From: Hippasteria phrygiana
Taxonomy: Eukaryota > Echinodermata > Asteroidea > Valvatida > Goniasteridae
DNA length: 64,000 nucleotides
Assembly: GCA_037893225.1 (NCBI GenBank)
Contig: JAZGUH010000185.1
Coordinates: forward strand, 1,116,001-1,180,000
Reading direction: 5' to 3'
The position numbers and the translations under genes were made by a program. Below, piece after piece: positions 43,600-55,600 of the stretch (position 1 is the first letter of the stretch; each line of letters starts with the position of its first letter). Under the pieces are notes generated by a model. The model was not told the origin of the DNA. It ran no database searches and was given only the letters and a program-made list of their open reading frames with translations.

Positions 43600-43870
43600 A
43601 ATGCGTCGGGAATGTTGTTATTTAGAAGGGAGATTTTTGTCCATTTCCCGACATAGTATGTGAAGCACTGTATGCTCAGTGCTTTCCGAGAGCCTGTGAG
43701 AAAAATTCACAGGCTGACACGGGTGGGACTCGAACCCACAACCTCCTGCTTACTGGTGCAGACGTCTTAACCACTCGACCACCGAGCTTGCCGGGGTCGG
43801 CTGGCCAATTAAAATGGATTTTGCTTTGGGGCTGTTGTAGATTAGAAGGCAAAATCTCCCTTGTAATTAT
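43600..43870 (-). mobile_element. tRNA-derived SINE, family B
   Basis: On the minus strand a tRNA-Leu/Ser-like head has box A TGGTCGAGTGG and box B GGTTCGAGTCC, a good T-arm (GTGGG/CCCAC) and a tail with GCACTGTATGCTCAGTGCTT and AGAGCCTGTGAG hairpins. The copy at 54995-55180 has the same order. It lies in or just past the KIRREL 3' UTR. Confidence 0.72.
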
Positions 43871-44019
43871 TTTGAGCGTTATGATTTGTTTGTCTTCAGG
43901 AGAATACAGGATACCATATGGAAGTGGGGGTTAGTTAGTAAGTACACAACACTATACAAATATAACATGGTAGTCGAAGTCCACAATACCAATTAGGAGA
44001 TAATCGATTATCCAGCTGA

Positions 44020-44025
44020 AATAAA
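44020..44025 (+). terminator. Candidate KIRREL polyadenylation signal (AATAAA)
   Basis: An AATAAA about 630 bp after the stop codon and just before the MITE at 44037. An ATTAAA also occurs near 43808 inside SINE B. Neither is proven. Confidence 0.3.
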
Positions 44026-44036
44026 CCATGTTATAT

Positions 44037-44436
44037 GTGACCCGCTCTGGAAAAAGGTATATTATGTTGCAAAATATGAAAAATGGGTTTTATGTATGTT
44101 TGGAAGGCCCGCAATGTAAGCTTTCATTTGGTACATGATAGAGCTCCAAAGCCCTTTCTGTTCTGGAGATATCGCGTTTTTGCATATTAATTAGTTCTAT
44201 GGAGTTCAAATTGCACAACAGAGAAAACAGGCTTTGAAATAGCTAGTACTAATACAATGCAATGGAAAAATGCATTCTAAAAAGGTTATGTTTTTAACTG
44301 AAATCAACATTGTTGTGCACCAAACCTAAAACCTCAAAGGTCATGAAAGACAAAAAACAAAAAATGAATTTTGAAAGGGCCATTACACGTAAAATGCATA
44401 GCGCGACTTATATCACCTTTTTCTGGAGCGGGTCAC
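44037..44436. mobile_element. MITE with TIR GTGACCCGCTC (copy 2, inverted)
   Basis: Ends are GTGACCCGCTCTGGAAAAAG and CTTTTTCTGGAGCGGGTCAC, near-perfect inverses. Same family as 41877-42319 but opposite orientation, so the last KIRREL exon lies between two inverted copies. Confidence 0.85.
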
Positions 44437-47263
44437 ATATTCGCTTTACTATACCACATGCATTCAGTGAACTGTGTGCAAAACTGAAAGAGTAAAGCAA
44501 TCACAGGTTTGGCTGAACAGGGATAAATGATGTAATTACATACACTTTTCTAAATTTGTAATTTCGGAAACCATTCCAGTGTTGCTGTGGCCAGAATTCA
44601 GTTTCTCAATTTAAAATAATTGGAATCTGTTCAGCACTAACACAACGTAAAGAAGTTGTAGAAGTAAAACTAGTTGTAGAACTAACTGAAATTGCTCACA
44701 AAAATGTTTATTTGCAACCCAAAGTCTGAAGTGATCAAAGTTATTTTTGAGAAACAGTTTCACTGAAGATTGAAAAACTGCCCATCTTACTCACACGGGA
44801 CAGGTGGTGAGATGCACCTCATTGCATAGATTCTGTTTGTTGATTTGCTAGGAACATGTCACATGGTATTTTACTACATCACCACTCACTCTCAAAAAGA
44901 CGAGCCCACCCGAAAAAAGTACTATCCCATGGCTACCGAACTACTGTCAAATGACTACCAAAGTACTATCCCATGACTACCAAAGTACTATCCCATGGTT
45001 ACCAAAGTGCATGTGCTATACCTGTAGCAACTGGAGATCTTATGTAGAGTCTGTGCATTGCAGTGTATGCAAATCCGAGTGGTAAAACACACAAAGTAAA
45101 ACATTTTGGTTGAAAACATTTTTTCATGGAGGAATATCAAGCAATTTTTTTGTATTTCCAAAATATATATGCAGGAAAAGGCCTACTTTATTCTCAAATC
45201 TATGGGCTGTTTCCATTCCCTTGGCATTTCTCATACCGTTCTACTGTATTGTTGTTCCCTTGGCTGTGCCTTAGGAAAAATAGAACGCGCTACAAATCCC
45301 CTCAGGCGGCTAGTTTTACTGTATCACTTATAAACAGTCTATTTGTATACTGACTTTGTAAACACCTGATACTATTTAGTATATTTTCACTGTTTCTTTC
45401 ATCTATATGTAAATATTTGAATTTTCTCACCGTTGTTTTTTGGTTTTATTTTTTTTGCACAGGTCATTTGTTCTTTTGTGAATAATTACCAGAATTAATT
45501 ATGACAACTGACAATTTCCTCAAGTTCTGATCATCCTGATAAATTTAAATCTGAAAAGTTCTGTCTTTCTATTATAAACTCATCTTGTACATGTATCATA
45601 CCAACATTGTTTTTAAATACATTGTACACTTCAACGTGAAAATGACATTTTCTCCAGCACAGTATTTTATTACTTCACATGTATATTAGCACTACCAGCC
45701 AAAGGAAATGCACCATATTATTTAAATGCTTTCTCTGTAACCGTGTGAGTTTGTATATGCCAGCAATCGTGGACCTAGGACAAAAGAATTCGAGCGTAGA
45801 CAAAGGGGTCCACGTTTGACCTAACGTCCACGATTCAAAATCGTGTACAAAACCAATGGGAGGCCTTCCGAAAAAGTTAGAGTATTTATAAACAAAAGAG
45901 GAACAATTGGAGGTCCACGATTGCACCCGTTTACATGACTGCGTGTGTGTGTGTGTAATGCATGGAGCTATATTAAATTACATGTAATAGAGCACTAACT
46001 CACCGTATAGGGTGAAGCCTGCAGGGTGCATCCATGTTTGTGCACAAACCCATACAAAAAAATATCAAAAATTTAGTACGGCTGTTTGCATATCCACATT
46101 TGTACTGATTTTCATGTGTTAAAGAACACATTGCTTATCTCTACAATGATCATCAGGCACGCAACTTTTCTTCGGATCAGCTGATTTCCTCATTTTTCAC
46201 TTCACACTTATGCCATTGAAAATTGAAAAACACTGTACAAAGTCTTGTAAAGATTGGAATTTCCTCGTTTTTTTGTTAATTCCAAGTTGCATGCATGATC
46301 GGATGTGCAAGATAAACGCGCAAACTCAACATGCATTCATAACTATTAAAGTACTGTTTCAAGTGAAAGTTCTGGATGTTTACAGACGTGCACGAAAGAT
46401 GCATGCCAAAAGGCCACGCAATGACATTTACGCGTTTCTGGACAATTTTGCACTCATGGAGCACGTGCAGTAGTGTGTATCGGCGCACTGTGTACACAAA
46501 GCGCCCCTAGGGTATTCGTGCCCGTATCTCCGACTGGAGTCGTCTTAAATTTTCTCAGATTTTCTCTTACTTTTCTTAGTGTTTATATGTGTGATACGTG
46601 AACGTACGGACCACGTCATGCCTGTAGTTGAATCACATTTACCTTTAACATGCATTTGCATGTTGCATTTCAACAAACAAGATGCACATGCAGCCGCTTG
46701 CAAGTTTTTTGGTTAAAGATTAAGAATGTCACATGATATTCAACAGACAGTATGATTGGCTAATGCTTATGAATGGCGATAGCACAGATTGTATTTTTTT
46801 ATTTATTTCTTTTTGTGCTGATTTTTGCATTACATGTGAATTTACCACACAGTATGTTCGCACTTATAATTTTACCAATCACTAATACATTCCAATTTGT
46901 CACTCAGACCCTGATTTCTGCATTTTCCGCAAGAATACTACAGCTTAAAAAAAAAAAAAAAAAAAAGCCAAAACTGTATCTGCCATTATCAAAGGCATTG
47001 GAAAATATACATGTAGCATAATAGAATACGTGTACATTTGGTACCATTTTTAAATAGAACTTTGTCATTGACATACGTTTTTGTGTACAATTTATGCATA
47101 GTACTTTCAAAGTTAGCATACATGTACATGTAGATCTAGCTTGAGTGTTATTTTTATATGCAAAGACAGCATTTAGAGAATGTAGTTACTTGTGTTGTGG
47201 CTTTTAAGTGTATTTATTTTGTTTTGTTTTTCTCAAATTGTACCCCCGTAGTTTAAAATTAAA
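44437..47263. other. Convergent intergenic DNA between KIRREL and HMBS, left part
   Basis: No gene was recognised. It contains a 'cgtggacct' repeat block at 45750-45935 (inverse of 2150-2285) and short 'tactatcccatg' direct repeats at 44920-45005. The rest is AT-rich. Confidence 0.55.
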
Positions 47264-47271
47264 TGCATAGC

Positions 47272-47472
47272 CAGAGATGTAGTCGAGTCCATCACAAGTC
47301 CCTGCAAGTCCATCACAAGCCCTCCAGTCCTAATCCCAATCACAAGCTATTCAAATGAGCTTTGACAAAGGCATTCTTTTGGCATTACTTGTGACCAACT
47401 TTATGAAAGGACTTCTGACTGGGCTTGCGAAAGGACTTGTGAAAGTACTTGCAGGGACTTGACTCAACTCTG
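47272..47472. mobile_element. hAT-type MITE with perfect 8-bp target duplication (second copy)
   Basis: TGCATAGC flanks both sides (47264-47271, 47473-47480). Ends CAGAGATGTAGTCGAG and 'cttgactcaactctg' mirror with a few changes. Same family as 38964-39198. Confidence 0.85.
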
Positions 47473-47793
47473 TGCATAGCCAATAATGGAATTGTTTACT
47501 CACGTTTTAAAACTGTTACAAATATTCTTTTTTGTGAAAAATTGAATGACTTTGAAAACGGTGAATGTTTATCTTGTACTTTCATTGTTCCGACAATAAA
47601 TTTTTGAGAAAAAAAAATAATGCAAAAACTTACATGTAGCAAGTTTTTCTCGTTATTAATTCCTTTTTTTCATTCAAAACAAATTTTGTTGGATTCACAG
47701 AGGGATAAATGGGCCGTTTTCAATTAGGATCGCAAGGCAGATTGGGTTAGTTGTGACGTAATGCTCTTGTGAAATCAGAGAAAACTGGGTATA

Positions 47794-47965
47794 TACAGTC
47801 GAACACCTTTAAAACAAGGTCCTTGGGGACTTTACAATTATACCTTGTTATAACAGGTACCTTGTATTATCAGTAATGGAAAACAAAGACTCGGGACCTA
47901 TTTTTGTCCTTGTTATAAGCAGTATGTTGTATTAACAGTGCTCTTATTATCAGGGTTCGACTGTA
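47794..47965. mobile_element. pogo/Tigger-like MITE (copy 1)
   Basis: It starts TACAGTCGAACACCTTTAAA and ends 'cagggttcgactgta'. The CAGTCGAAC end next to TA is the classic pogo/Tigger style. The interior alternates 'ccttgttataa' words. It matches 56769-56949 inverted. Confidence 0.78.
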
Positions 47966-48617
47966 CTGTAACGGCGACCCAATGGGGGCCAAACCGCCAG
48001 TTGGGGGATTAACTAATAAGTCTTATAAATGTGTGGATTAATCAAGGCCAAAACAAAAAGACAAAGAGAGACTAATGATAAATGTATGAAATATAAAAAA
48101 TCAAATACTAAAATTTAATTAAGTACTTCTTCACCCAATATAACTCAATGGGAGAGCAAGCCAAGTAATAACAATAATGAAAGCATTACATAAATTAATT
48201 ACTGACAGAGCAAAGGTGAATACATGCAGGCTAAGCATCGGCTATGATAAAAACGCCGTAGCTCTGGCATGGTTACAGACTGCAAGTGAAATTGGAATAT
48301 ACTCACAAGACAGCAGACTAATAAACCCTTATAATGTATGGTGGTGGCGATGGTGCAAATTAGTGAACATAATTTCCAACGCACAACAAAGTTAACTAAA
48401 ATACGGATCCCATCATCAGTATTAACAAAATAGGGAGCCAAACTAGACACCACCATCCACTACCATAACCCAGCCACAAGTCCACACCCGTTCACGTACG
48501 TTCCATCCATATTGACCATGCAGTAAATTTAATTCTTGGCAACCCCCCGTATTACTGCTTGCCTTTTGAATTAATGAACGTCCATGATATTATCCTGATT
48601 AAATATAGATCATATCT

Positions 48618-48821
48618 TTAACCCCTTGCGTATTAAGGATGCCGCAAATATGCGCCCAAAAAACAGTGCCACCAGGCCGGATGGCGCCATTGGCCGCTGT
48701 TTGTGCAGTTTCAATCCATTGTTGGATTATTATGTATAGGTTACGCTTGACTGCACAAACACATTGTAGCGGTTTGCTTGGCTGCCACAACCGCCGTAAA
48801 ATACCGTACTCAAGGGGTTAA
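48618..48821. mobile_element. TTAA-flanked MITE, family P1 (one internal unit)
   Basis: TTAA at both ends, with termini CCCCTTGCGTATTAAGGATG and 'ataccgtactcaagggg'. It has one internal 68-bp unit. Confidence 0.8.
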
Positions 48822-50430
48822 AACACACAGAATTAAAATTTGGAATGAACTCAAATGATCTGTAAAATTATACTGGGAACATGTTGCTTGGGAGCGTCAA
48901 AGTAAGAATTTCTTTGGGTGAGAATGCTCCGTTTGGAATTAAAATTTCTCAGCTCCCAGAGTTTTACCAAACTGAAGATGAAAACCTAAACTATACTTAT
49001 TTAGTGGTTGTGTTTTACTTGATTTTTTTTCGATTTCTTTTCTTTAGCATTTTAAATCTCTAAACTTATTTGGCTCCGTAAATGATGACTGAGCACTAGA
49101 GCTAATCTGCAAGAGCACAGTGTGAAAATGACCAGGTTATGTAACAGCACGCCCTGCTTGTAACCACAGCTTTATCTGACATGGTGGTGCTGACATGGAT
49201 CTCAGAGATTTTTACCTAATATTCATACTAAACTGGCCGAGAAACAAAAATTTTGAGTAACAACAATGAACAAAGCAGTTTCACAGCCAGTTCCATTGAA
49301 GTACTCCAGAACCGGAAACTGATATTCTTCAAGGCCAAACAACTCTAAATTGTAATTATAAGTAATTTTAATAAAAATTTCCAAAATGCAAAATTGTTAC
49401 ATTCGAATACATTACTGCTGTGGCTAATTAGTATGGAAATTTATTTAAATTTAGCGCATGTGCAGAAACTTTAAGTAGCCCATTTGAACGTATGTGGGTT
49501 GGACCCGCAAGGTTTTTTTATAAGCCTGGCTCTCTATAAAATATGCAGTCTTTGTTTTACCAAGACAAATTACATAATAACATTAGTATAAAAAGGTACT
49601 AAGTCGAACACCTTTACCCCAAAACTACATATATATGTGGGTGAACACAAAAAGCTTAACCAATACCATTTGTTACATAACCTTCTTTTAAAGGTACAGT
49701 TGGCAAACAAATCTAATTTTTGTATCAAGAAAAAAATGCAAATAACAGTATCATTCATACACACATTACCCAAAAATCCTGAATTACAAAAATAAAATCA
49801 TAACTTTGTTTAATATATAATGCCCAATTACATTAAAACAAATGGGATTGGAAAGAAAATTTAAACCGCTTCCAGAATCTACAATTCACTCATTGTTGTA
49901 CGTACATGTATCCAAGAGTGGATTGTCAAGCCAAATTGGAATAAATGTATCAACCATATTAGGACGGCATAAAAACAAAAACCTGAGATTATCACAATCG
50001 GTTTCAAACTGGCACCCGATCTGCTAATAGAGGGCAGTGTTTATCGTAGTAGACGAATCTATGTCTAAGTCTGTAATGGCAAAAAAATAGACAGTCCAAA
50101 ACCGGCAAAAATAGGCTTCTACCCACAGATTTGACCCTACACTCTGCTAAATCCATGAATATCAATTGATACAAATTCCACTTAATAATTATAATTTTTC
50201 ACAGTTTTTCAATTTTTATTCTAAACATATTTGGACCTTATATTTTCACTATTTCAAATTTTTTGAGGCTACATGTATTTGTAAAAAAAGGGGGAATAAA
50301 AAAAATAACCATGGACAAATATCTTTTTTCAAATGCATTTTTCTCCCATCATAATTTTTGAATAAACATGAAATCTTTGAAAAAATGTAGTTTCATCAAA
50401 CAAACCACAAGGGAAACTGACTCGGTAAAT
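48822..50430. other. Intergenic DNA, no recognisable feature
   Basis: AT-rich sequence; I see no gene, RNA or repeat family here. Confidence 0.5.
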
Positions 50431-50439
50431 TTGAATACA

Positions 50440-50580
50440 TTTTCAAGGTGAACAAAGAAAACTGGCAGGAGCGGGATTCGAACCTGTGATGTCCTCCGGT
50501 ACGGTATTCCGGAGGTCGCAGGTTCGAATCCCACTCCTGCCAGTTTTCTGTTTTCTTTGTTTACTTTGAAAATGTATTTT
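50440..50580. mobile_element. Fold-back SINE A heads (copy 2)
   Basis: The arm GGCAGGAGCGGGATTCGAAC at left is mirrored by GTTCGAATCCCACTCCTGCC at right, with GGTACGGTATTCCGG in the loop. Flanks 'acattttcaaggtgaacaaag' and 'ctttgtttactttgaaaatgt' also mirror. Same architecture as 40681-40800. Confidence 0.82.
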
Positions 50581-51404
50581 CTTTATTTTTGTGTTACTTT
50601 AAGCAGAAACATTGTTGTAATCCAATGACATTCCCAGAAAATACAATCTTTAGAAGCAATACCCTTAATATCCACGTAAATAGTCAAATTTCACAAGACT
50701 AATACACTTTTTTCATGTTTTTCTTTTTAAACAACTTTTTACCAGTTGGTAATATTGACAATCACAGAATGTCATTGGATTGCTGCTCTAATAAGCTTCA
50801 ATTTGATATATCATGGGCCATGGTAGGTGCTATGGTTGCCAAACTACACTTTAAAACGAGCTTGTTAATTAATTTGTCTAATTAGCCGTATTCCCAATTA
50901 AGGTAAAAGTTGTACAAAAGTGTTTTGCAAGTGATAAACAGTAAAAATATGACAAATTAAATAATGGGTTTTTTTTTCAAACAAATTATCCTAATTGATC
51001 CCAAATACCTTAAAAATCCATCAAAATCCATCCATAAAAATCCTCCAATTGTCTCCCACCAAAAATGGATACTCAATCCTCCAAAACCCTCCACCTCTTA
51101 CATGTACAATATATTGTGACATTTATAAACCCATACATCCACCACCGAGTACTACCATACATGTATAATATATTGTGAAATAGGGAATATGGTAATACGA
51201 ACTCAATCCTAAAAAAAAGACATTTGCCTTTGAGAAAGAACTTGCCTAAGTTTGAAACGTCAGGCCAGCTAATGTTTTGATTTGTATATTTCAGGTCCAT
51301 TCAGTCAGCAGTTTGCAACAGTTTAATTCATTTTCATGCTAAAAAAAATCAGCTTAGATTTCAAGTAGTACATGTATATACAGCATTTGCTTTTGCTGTA
51401 ATTT

Positions 51405-51790
51405 TCAGAAATGAATGGATTTTGGGGGCTTAGTATTTTATTTCAAATACTGTAACACTGACCTGTTTAAATTTGTGTGTGTATAGATGCTGGGAAAACA
51501 GAGAGAAAAAAATGCTGTTCTTGTAGTCTGGTTCCATGATCCTACTTCAGACAAAAACAGAGCAATTTATAGATGTCAGGGAATTATCAGGTCGGGGAAC
51601 TAGACTATTTCCAACGATGGCCGGCCGACCATCGCTGGAAATTGATACAAAAATCCCACTTTTCTTGAAAATGACAGCACACCGGGTGCCATGATTTCAC
51701 AGGATGCTTGCGACTATTATTTACTTACAGTCAAGTATAGCATTCCATAATAATTCAGTAGTTTTTGTTGTTGTATGTTTGCAAATATTG
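51405..51790 (+). repeat. Dispersed ~370-bp repeat ('AGATGCTGGGAAAACAGAG'), copy 2
   Basis: It matches 26690-27060 and 59345-59715 in the same orientation. It carries a hairpin CCAACGATGGCC...GGCCGACCATCGCTGG. Confidence 0.75.
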
Positions 51791-51799
51791 TATATTACC

Positions 51800-52089
51800 T
51801 TAAACCGCTTGCGTACGGATGCCGCAAATATGCGCCAACAAAACGTGCCACCAGGCCGGATGACGCAATTGGCCGCCGTTTGTGCAGTTTCAATCTATTG
51901 TTGGATTAAACAGTGCCACCAGGCCGGATGACGGCCATTGGCCGCTGTTTGTGCAGTTTCAATCCATTGTTGGATTATTGTGTATAGGTTACGCTTGACT
52001 GCACAAACACATTGTAGCGGTTCGCTTGGCTGCCAGAGCCGCTGCGGCACCCCGACGACTCCCGTAAAATACCGTACTCAAGGGGTTAA
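51800..52089. mobile_element. TTAA-flanked MITE, family P1, with two internal 68-bp units
   Basis: TTAA at both ends. Internal GTGCCACCAGGCCGGATGAC units start at about 51845 and 51913 (68 bp apart). Confidence 0.8.
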
Positions 52090-52419
52090 GATTATTAATT
52101 TTTGGTTATACCAAATCACAGAGTTTTTAAGTTCATCAGGCCAAACAATCTTTCGCAAACCTCAGCTCCATTGGAAGCAGACACTATAATACCATTGCAG
52201 CCAGCAGGAAAATATTTCCTTTCTCTTTTCTTGAATCGAGTGCATTTTAAGGTCTTTTTTCAACTGTTCTACCCCTAACTGAATCTTGATTTTACTGCAA
52301 CACTGTTTAAAAAAATTTAACCCACCCTTTGTCAGACAGGGAAGGCACAATCTGGTACAAAAATACTAAAACTTTTTCCAAAATTAATGTCATCATTTCT
52401 CAACAAAAAAACAACACCT

Positions 52420-52611
52420 TCAGTCCATTGCGTTCCTCCGGGCTTCAATCTCCTGCTTTGCCGCTTCTAGTATCTTGTCGGCACCGTTTTTTAGCAGCAC
52501 CGTGGCGACGGCCGAGCCGAGCTGCTCAGCAACATGCAGAGCATCGTGGGATTGGTTCGGGGCAACGATGAAAGAGTAGAGTTGGAAGGAGCCCACTTCC
52601 TCGGACGGTTC
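52420..52611 (-). CDS. HMBS: HMBS exon g: C-terminus and stop
   Basis: Phase 0 after ATCAATAG. It encodes [20 protein letters not shown], then [20 protein letters not shown] and a basic end RRNAMD, stop [13 protein letters not shown] matches the LLSKGAKNIL-type C-terminal helix of the family. Confidence 0.94.
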   Translation of the reverse strand, partial: EPSEEVGSFQLYSFIVAPNQSHDALHVAEQLGSAVATVLLKNGADKILEAAKQEIEARRNAMD

Positions 52612-55600
52612 CTATTGATGGGGAAAAGGCCGTGCAGTGAAAACTTCTAAACAGGGTTCTTCAGAAGGGGCGTTTGTGGGGGGGGGGGGGGGGGCATCAG
52701 TAAACATCCAGACCGAAGTTTTAATTGCATTGGCAATGCATTACAATATGCTAACATCTTTTCACAATAAGGCAGTTCGGTATTTTAACCGCGCATGTGC
52801 ACAATGACATTTTATCCCGAAGGACCCGCGTGACCTAACGCGCAGGTGTGAACCCAAAAGGTGGTCGCACAGCGCGCACGTGTTAAATTCAATCAGAAGG
52901 GGCGTTCGAGTAACATGGCGTGACATTACGTCATTAATTTTATCCCGAATAACCTTTGACCTTCGAGATACCGAACTGGCTTATTAACCCTTTCAGCCCC
53001 AATGGCGACTATAGTCGCCCGTGCACTATACCCCCCTTCAGCCCCAATGGCGATTAAAGTCGACCGTGAAGTGCTTTGTGCGTGAACAATGTGGGCACCA
53101 CAGGCTGCATGCCAATAAACAATGCGTGGCTGAAAGGGTTAAAACAGCGTAAACGCCAACAGAGTTTCAGAAATATTAGCAGAGAGTACATATTTTGATT
53201 CATCGACACTGAACTGATTAACCCGTTGTCTCCAGCTATTATTGATGGGGTGCTGGTATGCCAAGATCGGGGCTGTGCAGCCAAGCGTAAATGCAAACAA
53301 TAGGCACCGCACTGAATAGAGTGGTCCTATTCATCGCACTTGGAACCCTCTTTCGTGTGAATGTAAGCTTTGTTTGAAAGAAGCTCCATCAATTCATTAC
53401 ACTCCCATTCAAGAACAATATAGTTGAAACATGAATGGATTGAGTATGCGCAGGAATGCGCCGATAGATGTCAACCGGCCAGGTGGTCATTTTCAAACGA
53501 TCCTTCATATTGAAGAGGTTGAACTTCTTTCGATTTTTTTTTTAGTGGAAGTCGCCCAATACATAGCCTTGATCAAGGCTGTCAAGCTTGTTCCCGAAAC
53601 GAGCGAGCGCCCATTGCCAGTGCTGGCCTAGCCTGCACGTACACGTACGTCCCCACACACATCCGTAAACAGTGCGTAGAACACAGTACAATGTACATGT
53701 ACGTACATGCACAGTCCCCACCATACGTACACGCACAGTTGAGGCAAATGACAGCCTTGACCCAACTGTGCCGAATGTCCTATGTATTTCTCTATATTTT
53801 CAGCCAATATTGGCCGAGCCAATCAAACCCCGTAAACTTTGACTCGAATATTCATGTAGCATAGCTGCATGCACGATACACGTACACAGTCCAAAGTAAA
53901 CACGTGCTTCAAATGTAAACACGCATATGATGCGCGCGCCGTCAACTCATCTCATTATCCAATGAGAGAAGACTGTTTACCATAGCGCGTACTCATTATC
54001 ATAGTGAGCAAACACGGTTGGGTCAAGTCTGTCTTTCGCCTCGACTATGCGTGTACGTATGGTGGTGACTGGGCACCAGGACCGGGCACGTACGTACGTA
54101 CTTGGTTGTGTTGGCCAGGTCAGCACTGGGCACTCGCTCAGCTCGTTAATAGGGAACAAAGCTTGACAGCCTTGATCAAGGCTACCCAATACAAGGCTAA
54201 AAGCTACTCTAGGTAAAGGGCTCCAACAGAGGTTTTCCTTGGCCCAGATCTAAATAGAGGATAAATCTTCAATAGATAACCAAAACAAACTGGTACATAT
54301 TTTGGTTCATATTTTTGGTCGATGTTGCCTGCATTTTTCGCAGTGCACAGCAATCTGGGGCTGCAGGCATTTTTTCAGGTTTTTTCTTACAGAATTTCTG
54401 TAATTTAAAATAGAGGTAACATTCATTTCAGACAGAAGTGTTACGCGACAGTTCTCGACCAATGAAACTGCACAATACACTCACGGCGTAACACACACAT
54501 GACACCTACCTTCTTTTGTAGCGAGTCAGGTGACAGGTCAGCTGACTGCATTTCCTGCACGCACTCTGAACCGTCCAGACTGAATGCAGCTGCTGTTAAT
54601 CTGATCTGTGAACAAAAAATTAATTTAAATAAAAGTCTCCTGGGTGCCCCCCAGGGGTGAGATTGGCCGAAAATGAAAAATCTACAAAACCTGCAGTATT
54701 TGGGGGGTTGCTGATGAGGACCCCAGAGCAATGTAGAATCTACGGTTTGTATTTGCCTAGAGGCACCCCTTAAAATACCCATTTCTATATATGCCTCAGG
54801 AATTCCAAATTTTAACAGAGATTCTTTCAAAATTCTGAAATCAGTTAAAATCCTGACAAAAAATCCCAAAATCGGGAAATATCCTCCTTTTTTTGCACCT
54901 GCAAACTGACACGAGTTGCAGGTATTTATCAAACTGAATGCACCAAAAACTGCAGATCCACATCTAATCCCACAGAATTTTAGTCAGAAGAGGGAATTTG
55001 CGTCGGGGATGATGTAAATTAGAACCGAGATTTTCTCCTTTTTCCCCTTTTCCCGACGTAATGCATGAAGCACTGTATGCTCAGTGCTTTCTGAGAGCCT
55101 GTGTGAAACAAATTCACAGGCTTACACTCGGTTGGGACTCGAACCCACGACTTCAAGCTTACTGCAGAGGTCTTAACCACAGTTGTAGTCGAGTCCCTGC
55201 AAGTCCTTTCACAAGTCCTTTCACAAGTCCTTTCACAAGCCCTTTGTCCTTTCACAAGTCCTTTCGCAAGTCGTCAGAAGTCCTGTCATAAAGCCGGTCA
55301 CAAGTAACTGGATGAACAATGACAAAGGAATGCCTTTGTCAAAGCTCATTTGAATAGCTTGTGATTGGAATTAGGACTGGAGGGCTTGTGATGCATATAA
55401 AAAGGAACTGAAATCAAGCCAGTCGTCCTACCTTTCCTTCCTCGACGTGCGAGTCGACGGCGACCGGCGCACTGCAGCCCCCCTGCAGGGTGCCCAACAG
55501 CGCCCTCTCACACACGCACTGCAGGAGCGTGGTCGGGTCGTGCAGCCTCGAGAGAAACCTCACCAGCGCACGGGCGTCGGATTTGCACTCCACGGCCACG

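Noticed and set aside
43715..43795. Functional tRNA-Leu/Ser
   Set aside because: Same head recurs at 55120 with a SINE tail; acceptor stem does not pair well.
46210..46473. 87-residue plus-strand open frame between KIRREL and HMBS
   Set aside because: AT-rich, no domain, and a comparable frame exists on the other strand.
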